NCBI GenBank assembly: GCA_002436065.1
Contig: DIXP01000033.1
Span: 1 to 46,138 of the forward strand
DNA from: Chloroflexi bacterium UBA6077
Lineage (GTDB): Bacteria; Chloroflexota; UBA6077
Direction of reading: 5' to 3'
DNA: 46,138 nucleotides
Each line of letters begins with the position of its first letter. The first letter of the stretch is position 1. Made by a program: the position numbers and the translations under genes. The notes below the pieces were generated by a model, which did no database searches, was not told the DNA's origin, and worked only from the letters and a program-made list of their open reading frames with translations. This document shows positions 15,044-23,217 of the stretch, piece by piece.

Positions 15044-16336
15044 TCAGAGCCTTTGACGTTTGGAACCTTTCGCCAACTCACCCAGTAACTGCTCCAACGT
15101 CGCCAAGTGCCCCACTGCCGAATATCTCTGCTCGGCCACCTCCCTGGCACGGTATGACATGTGATTTATCTGACCTGGATTATCAAGACAGTGCTTCAAC
15201 CGGTTCGCTAAATAGTCGGCATCGCCAGCCCGGAATAGATATCCAGTTTCCGAGTCGTCGACGCACTCGGACAGAGAGCCGTGGTTTGATGCTAGAACGG
15301 GGGTTCCGCAGGCATAACTCTCCAAGATGGCATTGGGTAGGTTGTCATACCACAAAGAGGGCACTACGGACAGTAGGGCTCGACTGAGGAAGATAGAGAG
15401 TTCAGCTTCAGCTAGCTCTCCAACGAACTGCACGCTCTCCCCAAGATTGGCTCTTTCTACCCTATCCTTCAGAGCAGACGTGTATTGCTCATCGCCTGAC
15501 CCTGCTATCCTCAGTTGCAGATCGAGAACGGATTGCCTACGTCGTAACTGCGCAAATGCATCTATCAGCACGTGCACACCTTTTGTGGGGACTAGTCGAC
15601 CAGCGTAGGCGATATAACCATCCTTCGCGAAACCCGGCGACGGACGGAAGATCTCAGCATCCACGAAGGTGGGGATGCAGCGTAACCGCTTCTCAGGAAA
15701 TCCTGCAGAAACCATCGTTTGGTACATGAAAGAGTTGGTGGTTACAAAAACATCTATTAGATCGAAGTAATGCCGGAAGCGATGATACCAGGTAGCCAGC
15801 GCATTCAAAATCGAGGCTGCCAAGCTGTGCTGTACGCAACGATAACGGATACTTCGCACAAGGTTGCCCTGCGCGCATAGTCTGCAGGGCTGATCATCTC
15901 GCAGACAGTGCGATTGCGGGCAAACCATCGCGTAGTCTGACAGCCGCACCGCAACGGGCACCATCTCCTTCTTCAACCCTACTAAGAGGGAGGGAGAGAG
16001 TTTGCGCAGATAGTGAAGAATGTAGGCCACTTGAGGCTGTGTATCCACAACGAGCCTTCTGACTGCTCTCTCGACTTCGGGTGCATAAAACAGCCTCTGG
16101 ACAGTCCGCCAAAGGGTCCCAGGTGTCTGCTGCTGCTCGCGGAAAGTAATCTCACTCTCGCTGCCGAGCGGCGGCACGAAGTACCGGGCATAAGGCGTTG
16201 GCCGGTTGCGATCGTAGCGAACGGAGAAGGGCACGATCTCATGCCCGTGAGCATCCAGCGCATTGATCAGGTTGAACATGTATCGCTCCGGCCCGCCGGA
16301 GACAAAGTACCGGTAGTTTGCGATCAGGAGCTTCAT
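15044..16336 (-). CDS. Glycosyltransferase family 4 with Cys-rich insertion
   Basis: 430 residues. The N-terminus LLIANYRYFVSGGPERYMFN is typical of GT4. Mid-protein there is a cysteine cluster (CPQSHCLRDDQPCRLC, then RYRC), seen in a subgroup of GT4 enzymes and possibly metal-binding. The C-terminal GT-B domain has YIAYAGRLVPTKGVHVLIDA and LWYDNLPNAILESYACGTPV. It should elongate the repeat unit on the cytoplasmic face. It lies 12 bases after the amidotransferase gene, so the two are probably translated from one message. Confidence 0.88.
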   Translation of the reverse strand: MKLLIANYRYFVSGGPERYMFNLINALDAHGHEIVPFSVRYDRNRPTPYARYFVPPLGSESEITFREQQQTPGTLWRTVQRLFYAPEVERAVRRLVVDTQPQVAYILHYLRKLSPSLLVGLKKEMVPVAVRLSDYAMVCPQSHCLRDDQPCRLCAQGNLVRSIRYRCVQHSLAASILNALATWYHRFRHYFDLIDVFVTTNSFMYQTMVSAGFPEKRLRCIPTFVDAEIFRPSPGFAKDGYIAYAGRLVPTKGVHVLIDAFAQLRRRQSVLDLQLRIAGSGDEQYTSALKDRVERANLGESVQFVGELAEAELSIFLSRALLSVVPSLWYDNLPNAILESYACGTPVLASNHGSLSECVDDSETGYLFRAGDADYLANRLKHCLDNPGQINHMSYRAREVAEQRYSAVGHLATLEQLLGELAKGSKRQRL

Positions 16337-16348
16337 ACTGTGCCTGCC

Positions 16349-18253
16349 TTATCCGTCCAACGCATCCCGGCACCAGAGCTCGAAAACCAGTAGGGACCAA
16401 ACCAGCGGTCCCACACCGAGGTTGCTCCCGCGATGCCTTTCCAGCATCGCGCTAAAAGCAGATGTATCCAGGAATCCTCGCTGGCGCGCCTCGCGGCTCA
16501 GTAGAACATCTGCTGCAAACCCCGCCAAACTGCCTCGAAACCAAGTAGACAGCGGCACCGAGAAACCCTGCTTGCGATGGGAAAGAACCTCCGGGGGCAG
16601 CGCATCGGCCATAGTGTCTTTGAGGAGGGCTTTGAGCCGCCAGCGCGGGAAGCGCTGCTCGATGGGTACCGTCAGCACGTACTCGGCCAGCAGGTGATCC
16701 AGAAGGGGGACGCGCACTTCCAGGGAGTTGGCCATGCTCATGCGATCCACCTTGACCAGCATGTCGTCGGCGAGAGGCACCTTGAGCCCAGCGTACACGA
16801 AGGGCTCCAAAGGGTGGCCATGATCGCTACGCTCTGACTGATCCAGGCAGCCGTCTACCGAACTCCAGGGGTTGCGGCCACTCAGTTGCTGCCGGAACTC
16901 CGGGGAAAGCAGCGGTAGTGCGCTCTCCAAGCCTGGTAGAGATATCTTGCAATGGTAGGCTTCTCTAGGCGGGAGCACTGTCGAGGCCAGCCGGCGGCCC
17001 CATCGGGCCGCCCGGTCGTCCCATGCTGGCCGGCCTACAACAGGCAGTAGGGAGGATCCGACGGCAATAGCAGTGCGGACGGGTCCAGGGAGGCGATGGA
17101 TGTATCGGGCCATCTCCACGCCTCTGAACACGGTATAGCCCAGAAACAGCTCGTCGCCTCCATCCCCTGAGAGCGCCACCTTCACGAACTGGCGGGCCAT
17201 CTTCGAGACAAAGTAGGTGGGTAGCGCGGAGGCATCGGCGAAAGGTTCCCCGAAGTGGGACACGATGTCGGGCAACACGTCCACGGTCTCCGGCTCGACG
17301 ATCAACTCGTGATGGTCGGTCCCGAACCGCTGGGCCACGAGACGAGCATAACCGAGCTCATTGTACTCTTGGTCGGCAAATCCGATAGAGAAAGTCCTCA
17401 CCGGCGTGGTGCTGACCTCGCTCATCAGCGCTACTACTGTGCTCGAATCTACTCCCCCGCTCAGGAACGCTCCCAGAGGCACGTCGCTGATCAGATGCGA
17501 TTGAACAGCATCCTTCAAGACCTCGCGAAGCCGGCGGCAGGTTTCCACCCGGGGCGTGTGCTGTTCGAGATGGTTGCTGGGCATGTCCCAATACTGGCGA
17601 ACGGTCGTCCCACTGGAGGGCGTCCACAGCAAAAGATTGCCCGCCGGCAGCTTCCGAACCGACTGGAAAACACTTGCGGGCGCGGGAATATAGCCGAGGG
17701 TGAAATACTGTGCAAGCGCGTCCAAGTCTATCTCGCGCTTCACACTAGCGCAGGCCAGCAGACACTTCATCTCCGACCCGAAGAGCAATTCCTCCCCCTG
17801 TGCGCTGTAGTACAGGGGCTTGATGCCGAAGCGGTCCACTGCCAGGAGCAGGCTCTGCGTTCGCGTGTCCCAGAGCGCCAGCCCGAACATACCTCGCAGC
17901 TTCTCTAGGAAGGCCTCGCCATACTCCTCGTAGGCGTGGACGATAGTTTCTGTGTCCGAGCGGGTGTAGAAAACATGTCCGCTGGCCTCCAACGTAGATT
18001 GAAGTTCCGGATAGTTATAGATCTCGCCATTGAATACTACCGTTATCGAGGAGTCCTCGTTGTGAACCGGCTGCTTGCCGCCTTCCAGGTCGATGATGCT
18101 CAGGCGGCGCATCCCCAATCCTATGGGACCGGACAAGTAGTAGCCATCGTCGTCCGGCCCGCGATGGATGATTGCCTCAGTCATCCTGCGGAGTAGTCCC
18201 ATATCGACGCTAGTATTGGGGTTACGACTAACAGTCCCGCAGATGCCACACAT
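16349..18253 (-). CDS. asnB: Asparagine synthase (glutamine-hydrolysing) family amidotransferase
   Basis: 634 residues, the usual AsnB length. MCGICGTVSR places the nucleophile Cys2 directly after the start Met; the class-II glutaminase domain (1-210) includes RGPDDDG and VVFNGEIYNYPEL. The synthetase domain has the PPi loop SGGVDSST (265-272) and SGDGGDELFLGY. The family activates a carboxylate with ATP and amidates it with ammonia from glutamine. In polysaccharide loci such proteins often amidate uronic acids rather than aspartate, which is plausible here given the amino-uronate genes. Ten bases separate it from the GT2 gene. A paralog is at 23218-25086. The free-amino-acid function cannot be excluded. 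Confidence 0.88.
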   Translation of the reverse strand: MCGICGTVSRNPNTSVDMGLLRRMTEAIIHRGPDDDGYYLSGPIGLGMRRLSIIDLEGGKQPVHNEDSSITVVFNGEIYNYPELQSTLEASGHVFYTRSDTETIVHAYEEYGEAFLEKLRGMFGLALWDTRTQSLLLAVDRFGIKPLYYSAQGEELLFGSEMKCLLACASVKREIDLDALAQYFTLGYIPAPASVFQSVRKLPAGNLLLWTPSSGTTVRQYWDMPSNHLEQHTPRVETCRRLREVLKDAVQSHLISDVPLGAFLSGGVDSSTVVALMSEVSTTPVRTFSIGFADQEYNELGYARLVAQRFGTDHHELIVEPETVDVLPDIVSHFGEPFADASALPTYFVSKMARQFVKVALSGDGGDELFLGYTVFRGVEMARYIHRLPGPVRTAIAVGSSLLPVVGRPAWDDRAARWGRRLASTVLPPREAYHCKISLPGLESALPLLSPEFRQQLSGRNPWSSVDGCLDQSERSDHGHPLEPFVYAGLKVPLADDMLVKVDRMSMANSLEVRVPLLDHLLAEYVLTVPIEQRFPRWRLKALLKDTMADALPPEVLSHRKQGFSVPLSTWFRGSLAGFAADVLLSREARQRGFLDTSAFSAMLERHRGSNLGVGPLVWSLLVFELWCRDALDG

Positions 18254-18262
18254 TGGCCGACC

Positions 18263-19318
18263 TCATAAATCCTGATTGACTGTTGCTGTACCAAATGTCT
18301 CCTTGCTCGAAGTCACTCGGCGGTCTCTGCCAGCATCGAATCGACCTACGGACCAACTCAAAAGAGCCCAACTCTTAGCGAGCAGGTACCGGTATCGGTA
18401 TAGCTCCCTCCGGTTGACAAGATGTCCTGCTAGCAATAAACAGCTTGCTACCAACATCCGTATCATGAACCCGACTGCGAGCACTGCTCGTGCTATAAGG
18501 GCGTAGAGACTGCCATGATATCGCAGGAAAAAAAGGTGCAGAGATTCGTATGGCATCACACTGAAGATAAGATCTTCCTCCACCACCTGCATGGTACTGG
18601 CTCCCACGCCGACTTTAGCATCGGAGTGGTGGATGATTCGAGCCTCAGGCAGGTAGACTAGCTTGCCGCCAATCCTCAGGAGTTTGGCACAAATATCGAT
18701 ATCCTCCAGATACATGAAGAGGGTTTCATCTAGAAAACCGACGTGTTCTAGGGCATCTCGGCGGATCATCATACAAGCGCCGCTCAGGCATTCAACCTGC
18801 GCACTTTTCTGATAGTCCCACCAAGTGAGCTTATACCTAGAGAATAACCTGATATGGGGAAACAACTTGCTCAGGTAGAAAACGTCGAACAACGAGGACC
18901 ACATGGTCGGAAGGGCTCTGACGCAATCGAACTGAACTGTACCGTCTGGCCGTAAGATTTTAGGACCCACCGCAAGGACGTCCTGATTATTCTCCAGGTA
19001 GTCATACATGATCATCAGTGCTTGGGGGTCAACCTCCGTGTCGGGGTTCAACAGTAGAGCGTACTTGGCCTGGGCATGGATAAGGGCCTGGTTGTTGGCC
19101 TTGGGAAATCCCACATTGATGGAGTTGCATGTCAAATTTACTTGCGGATACTGCTCGGCAACGATCTGTGGTGACCGATCCTTAGACCCGTTGTCGACCA
19201 CCCAAAGATCTAGCTCCAGGCCGCCTTCGCTCGCTCGAACCGAGTTTAGACATGCGCCAATCAAGCGCTCTACATTCCAGGTCACGATTACCACGGAAAT
19301 GTCCGGAGCGTAGCTCAT
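18263..19318 (-). CDS. Glycosyltransferase family 2
   Basis: 351 residues. The ATG at 19316-19318 (MSYAPDISVVIVTWNVERLI) is chosen because the GT-A fold starts there; the open frame continues upstream through a repeat element that is not coding. Motifs: LWVVDNGSKDRSP, the DxD-equivalent LLLNPDTEVDP, and the rhamnosyltransferase-like SGACMMIRRDALEHVGFLDE with FMYLEDIDICAKL. A C-terminal hydrophobic stretch (about 285-310) may anchor it. It resembles dTDP-rhamnosyl and related GT2 enzymes, but the donor is unproven. It lies 9 bases ahead of the asnB-type gene. Confidence 0.88.
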   Translation of the reverse strand: MSYAPDISVVIVTWNVERLIGACLNSVRASEGGLELDLWVVDNGSKDRSPQIVAEQYPQVNLTCNSINVGFPKANNQALIHAQAKYALLLNPDTEVDPQALMIMYDYLENNQDVLAVGPKILRPDGTVQFDCVRALPTMWSSLFDVFYLSKLFPHIRLFSRYKLTWWDYQKSAQVECLSGACMMIRRDALEHVGFLDETLFMYLEDIDICAKLLRIGGKLVYLPEARIIHHSDAKVGVGASTMQVVEEDLIFSVMPYESLHLFFLRYHGSLYALIARAVLAVGFMIRMLVASCLLLAGHLVNRRELYRYRYLLAKSWALLSWSVGRFDAGRDRRVTSSKETFGTATVNQDL

Positions 19319-19377
19319 TCGCGCTTCTCCAGTAGTGCATCTAAGCAGTTGGCCCGAGATCGAGTGCACTTGCAGGT

Positions 19378-19450
19378 CGTCATTCCCGCCTTCGCGGGAA
19401 TCCAGCGGTCCGGAGAGAGGCATGGATGCCGGACTTGATCCGGCATGACG
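19378..19450. repeat. REP-like double-hairpin element
   Basis: The 73-bp element opens CGTCATTCCCGCCTTCGCGG and closes with GATCCGGCATGACG. It holds two hairpins (CCCGC/GCGGG, and ATGCCGGA/TCCGGCAT around a 5-base loop at 19426-19446) and its ends form a terminal inverted repeat (CGTCAT/ATGACG). This is the pattern of the widespread GTCATTCCCGCG...GGCATGAC repeat found in many bacterial genomes. It lies in the 275-bp gap (19319-19593) between the polymerase and GT2 genes; the rest of the gap shows nothing recognisable. Confidence 0.8.
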
Positions 19451-19593
19451 GAGTAGCCCAAAGTGAAGACTATCCAGGGCCAACTGCTTAGCGCATGTCT
19501 GCTATCAACTTCATTCTGGCGGAGTGTATCGCCGATGCCGTTCATATATAGATATGGTCTTCTCTCTGCTGTTTGATGGGCTGTAGCCCTGCT

Positions 19594-21105
19594 CTACGTG
19601 TCGCTGACGGATCTGGTTAGCCCCATGGTTATCCAGTAGATCAAGGAGGGTGCCGGCGACAAGATAGTGTAGCTAGTCAACACAATGGCTGCCAGCGCGA
19701 TCACACTCATCACACTAGCGCCGCTGGCCACGCCCTGCCAAAAAGGGTCTGACAATGCCTTGCGTGCCCGATGCGTATTTACCGTGGCGAAGGCCAACAT
19801 AGCTATCAATCCGCCTACACCAAAGAAACCGCATTCCATTAGCATCCTCTGGTAATCATAAGACCATATATATGGATAAGGAGGATAAGGATATGTCCTG
19901 GCTAGACTACCGGTTTGGTCAAGTAGTTTACTGCCATAAAAAGCACCTACACCGTGTCCGAAGATTACCTGGGAGGGATCAGATGATACTAAGATCTGGT
20001 CGACCAGGAGCAGGGAAGCCCGTCTGCCAATCGGGTCGGTATCCTGGTACAGCGAATCCTGAGCGTATAGTTGGAGCCGCGCCAGTCCACCGCCGACCTC
20101 CGTGTGAGCATTGGTGCCCAGAATGATATCGGGGAAGGACTGAACGGTGAGAAGCCCTGCTGCTACTAGGCCAATGAAAGTAAGGATGGCGGTTCTCGTC
20201 AACTTCGATCGGATTCGATCGTCTGCACATAGCAATGCAGGGATCATCAGCATGAAAATCATGCTGAATAGTACCGAGCCAAGTACTACCAGGGCGAAGC
20301 TGAGAGTCCATTGTAGGACTGCCAGCCACCCGGGCAGTAACTTTCTTGCGGCGAGTGGTAGCGCGATGCAGGAGCCCATCATCATAAGCCACCCCAACTG
20401 GGCACCTCCATTGAGTCCAAACGTCCCTTTCACCACATCAAAACCTTCTGAAGTGCCGGCCAGGGAAATTCCTACAGTCGTAAGACGCTGCGCTACTCCT
20501 ACCGGGATTTGCAGCCACACCAGTAAGAGTAGGAGACAGACCAACCAACGCTTACTCAACTCGGGGGCGTCCATATTGGCACATGCGTAGAACAACACTA
20601 TTCCTGCTGTATATCGGCGCACTGCCACCATCGCAACCTGCCAATCCTGCTGGACTGTGGCCAAGGAGAATGCAAGTGAGAGCAGGTATAGCAGTATCCC
20701 GGTGTCCAGAATGGTGATTCGAGGCTTCCCACGGCATGCCACCAACGTGACTCCCAGGAGAGCGAGTATCGAGAGATCGATGAGCGATTGGAGATCGTAC
20801 GCGTAGACGCCGAGGCGCAGGAGGTCGGAGAGACCGTTTAGCAATACCACTATTATCGTAAGCCCATATAGGACCCACCACGGCCGAAGTGCCATGATGA
20901 AAAATGCTACGCATCCTATCGGTATGCCTAAAAGAAGAAAGGAGAATCTCCCAGCCCCTTCCATTGCTGCGCCACCACCTGCAAGGAGCGACAGTCCACA
21001 GGTCGCTAGCAAGACTAGAAAATGGGTCTTTGAACAGAAAGACCCCATGTTGAGCGATCCCTGGAGTTGCCAGGACACGTTCGATTCTCTACTATCCAAT
21101 GTCAC
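19594..21105 (-). CDS. O-antigen polymerase/ligase-like polytopic protein
   Basis: 503 residues from a GTG overlapping the stop of the GT4 gene (GTGA). About 12 hydrophobic segments, with the first after roughly 25 residues. A periplasmic loop carries IFGHGVGAFYGSKLLDQTGS and then YDYQRMLMECGFFGVGGLIA, the position and spacing of the Wzy_C loop, though the usual H-N-x-Y motif is replaced by a Tyr-rich stretch (YPYPPYPYIWSYDY). It is probably the repeat-unit polymerase (Wzy), with the protein at 7262-8809 as ligase, or the reverse. Assignment is from topology and context. Confidence 0.75.
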   Translation of the reverse strand: MTLDSRESNVSWQLQGSLNMGSFCSKTHFLVLLATCGLSLLAGGGAAMEGAGRFSFLLLGIPIGCVAFFIMALRPWWVLYGLTIIVVLLNGLSDLLRLGVYAYDLQSLIDLSILALLGVTLVACRGKPRITILDTGILLYLLSLAFSLATVQQDWQVAMVAVRRYTAGIVLFYACANMDAPELSKRWLVCLLLLLVWLQIPVGVAQRLTTVGISLAGTSEGFDVVKGTFGLNGGAQLGWLMMMGSCIALPLAARKLLPGWLAVLQWTLSFALVVLGSVLFSMIFMLMIPALLCADDRIRSKLTRTAILTFIGLVAAGLLTVQSFPDIILGTNAHTEVGGGLARLQLYAQDSLYQDTDPIGRRASLLLVDQILVSSDPSQVIFGHGVGAFYGSKLLDQTGSLARTYPYPPYPYIWSYDYQRMLMECGFFGVGGLIAMLAFATVNTHRARKALSDPFWQGVASGASVMSVIALAAIVLTSYTILSPAPSLIYWITMGLTRSVSDT

Positions 21106-22274
21106 ATCCTGCCTGAGGAGGCAACTTCTGTGAAAACGCCCTCATAAGCGGTCGCGATTCTTTCCATGGAATGGTTCTCAGTGGCGAACTGGTATGCTCC
21201 ATCTGCAATAGACTCCCGTGTCGCATCGTCGGCTAGCAACCTCCTCACAGCGTTTGCCAGCCCCTGCTGCGATCCTGCCAGCAGGCCGATGCCTCGCTTA
21301 CTGAACAGCCTGTCAGGATCAACTTGTAGCGTTACTGTTGTTGTGCGATTGAACCAGGATTGGAGCAGCACGTTAGGGAATCCCTCGGTTCCCTGGGCTA
21401 GGCTTGTATTTACCACTATAGCTGCCTCACCGATCAATCGCTCCGTTTCCGCGACGGATTTCTCGCCGCAATAGGTCACATTCGGCAGCCGCTCCAGATA
21501 CATCTTGGCTTTCTTCCCCAATTCGGATTCCGAGGGAGCGACCCATTGCCCCACCATCATGAAGCTGGCATCCAGGCCGATGCAATCGGCAGCAAGCTGG
21601 AGAAAGGCAAGCGGATTCTTCCCTTGTGAAAAACGCCCAACCCAGAGGACGACCGGCGGATGGCTCTTTATGACCGGAAGCTGGCTTACCGTAAAGCCAT
21701 TGCGAATTACCATCGCGTCGCGTTTCCATCGCTCGGCTATGTATTTCCGCTGCTCCCCCGTCTGAGCAACCAAAGCGGCTGCCCGTCGTGCCCCTGCTTC
21801 GAAAGCGAGGCCGTTTAGGACTGCGAAAGCGCCCCGCACGACACGTTTCGAATCGTGTCTAGGGTCTCTCTTCCAAGCACGCAGAAAGGCTTTCCATCCC
21901 TCTCGGCAGTATATGGTCTCTGCAACTCCCCACACGAAGCGTCGCGGTGTGTGGGGAGGGATGCCGAGAATGCCGGTGTAAGGCAATGCAGCCCGCTGGT
22001 AGTAGACCTCCGCGCCGATCTGATGCAGGATGCAGTGGACCGGCCGCCAGTTCAGGAGAGCCAGCTCCTCCTTCCTCACAGGGAGCGGGTGCAGGTGGAC
22101 ACCTTGTAACATATCCGGTACGGTCTGGGTCCTCGGCCACTCGCATAGCCAGTGAATGTCCCAGCCCCGCCTGGTCAATTCAACGGCGATCATCCAAGCC
22201 TGAACTTCAGCACCACCAGGGTCGATGCTTGGATGTCCCCGAATCAAGAAAGCTACACGCGGATGAGAGGTCAT
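21102..22274 (-). CDS. Glycosyltransferase family 4
   Basis: 390 residues; the ATG overlaps the stop of the TPR gene (ATGA). N-terminal motif FLIRGHPSIDPGGAEVQAWM, with VHCILHQIGAEVYYQRAALP; the C-terminal GT-B domain has VVLWVGRFSQGKNPLAFLQL and the donor site TEGFPNVLLQSWFNRTTTVT. It should add one sugar to the growing repeat unit. The polymerase gene follows with a GTGA overlap, so TPR protein, GT4 and polymerase are likely co-translated. Confidence 0.87.
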   Translation of the reverse strand: MTSHPRVAFLIRGHPSIDPGGAEVQAWMIAVELTRRGWDIHWLCEWPRTQTVPDMLQGVHLHPLPVRKEELALLNWRPVHCILHQIGAEVYYQRAALPYTGILGIPPHTPRRFVWGVAETIYCREGWKAFLRAWKRDPRHDSKRVVRGAFAVLNGLAFEAGARRAAALVAQTGEQRKYIAERWKRDAMVIRNGFTVSQLPVIKSHPPVVLWVGRFSQGKNPLAFLQLAADCIGLDASFMMVGQWVAPSESELGKKAKMYLERLPNVTYCGEKSVAETERLIGEAAIVVNTSLAQGTEGFPNVLLQSWFNRTTTVTLQVDPDRLFSKRGIGLLAGSQQGLANAVRRLLADDATRESIADGAYQFATENHSMERIATAYEGVFTEVASSGRM

Positions 22275-23212
22275 GGAGTGGTACTCCTTGATGTCTCGCC
22301 ACGAGATCCGACCCTGTCGAGCCCCTGGCGCGCATCTACAAGTGTCTCGCTGTCGGTGCAGACCTCGAGTGCCCCCTCATATCCAGACACAGATCCCTGC
22401 CAGTCGCGCAAGGATTCCTGTGCCCGTGCTCGCCCCATGAAGGCGGAACAAGAGGCCCAGCCCATGCGCAGCGAGTCGTCTGGATCCAGCTCGATGGCCT
22501 GGCTGAACAGCGGCAGCGCTTTATGAATCTGACCTCCATCCAAGTATATCCAGCCAAGCCCTACCAGAAGGTGCATCATCTCGTTAGGAGGCAGCTTTCC
22601 ATATTCCCCGGCAGCTAACAGGGCCTGCTCCCATGCCACTCGTGCATCCTCCGTCCTGTGCAGGTTTTGGTACAGGCGACCTTCAGAGAAAAAGCCCTCT
22701 GCGGCACGATCTGGTTGGGCTGTGATGCCTAGGTCGTAGTTGGCGAGGGCCTCCTGGAACTGGCGCTGCAGTTCGAATAGTTCTCCCAAGCGATAGTAAC
22801 CGAGGGCAGCATCCGGACCGATTCGAGATTCGAGGCGGAAAGCCTCGGCTGCGGCTGCATTCTGGTAGTGTTCTGCCAACCACGCTCCCTCTTGCAGCAG
22901 CCAGTTGCCTGAGGCTGTTCGGAGCTCCTCCGGCAGCGTGGCTAAGATCTGACTGGCCTGCTGGTATTCCCCGTTGACGAAGAGGAGACGAGCTGCCAGA
23001 TGCAGATCTGCATCGTTCCCTGGTTGAGTTGACAGGTCGGCGGCTACAATGCTCACGGCCGGGTAGCCGTGAGCAACACGGCCTGAGACGAGAGGGTCGC
23101 CGTGAGCCAACAACACTGCTCCTGCGTTGTGGTCGGCTATCTGCGAGAGTTCCGGCCACGAGAACCATATTCCAAGACCGATCACTACCCCAATCCACCA
23201 CCAGCGACGCAT
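22271..23212 (-). CDS. Membrane-anchored TPR protein
   Basis: 313 residues from the ATG at 23210-23212, 5 bases after the amidotransferase stop. An N-terminal anchor (RRWWWIGVVIGLGIWFSW) is followed by an extracytoplasmic domain with at least five tetratricopeptide repeats, e.g. LGYYRLGELFELQRQFQEAL, LLVGLGWIYLDGGQIHKALP and MGRARAQESLRDWQGSVSGY. TPR proteins of this type often scaffold polymerase or export complexes. Being coupled to GT4 and a Wzy-like gene, it may assist polymerisation; that is inference. Confidence 0.8.
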   Translation of the reverse strand: MRRWWWIGVVIGLGIWFSWPELSQIADHNAGAVLLAHGDPLVSGRVAHGYPAVSIVAADLSTQPGNDADLHLAARLLFVNGEYQQASQILATLPEELRTASGNWLLQEGAWLAEHYQNAAAAEAFRLESRIGPDAALGYYRLGELFELQRQFQEALANYDLGITAQPDRAAEGFFSEGRLYQNLHRTEDARVAWEQALLAAGEYGKLPPNEMMHLLVGLGWIYLDGGQIHKALPLFSQAIELDPDDSLRMGWASCSAFMGRARAQESLRDWQGSVSGYEGALEVCTDSETLVDARQGLDRVGSRGETSRSTTP

Positions 23213-23217
23213 CGTCG

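Noticed and set aside
19319..19483. N-terminal extension of the GT2 protein through the repeat element
   Set aside because: The extension translates the REP-like repeat, and the conserved GT-A start begins at the ATG at 19318.
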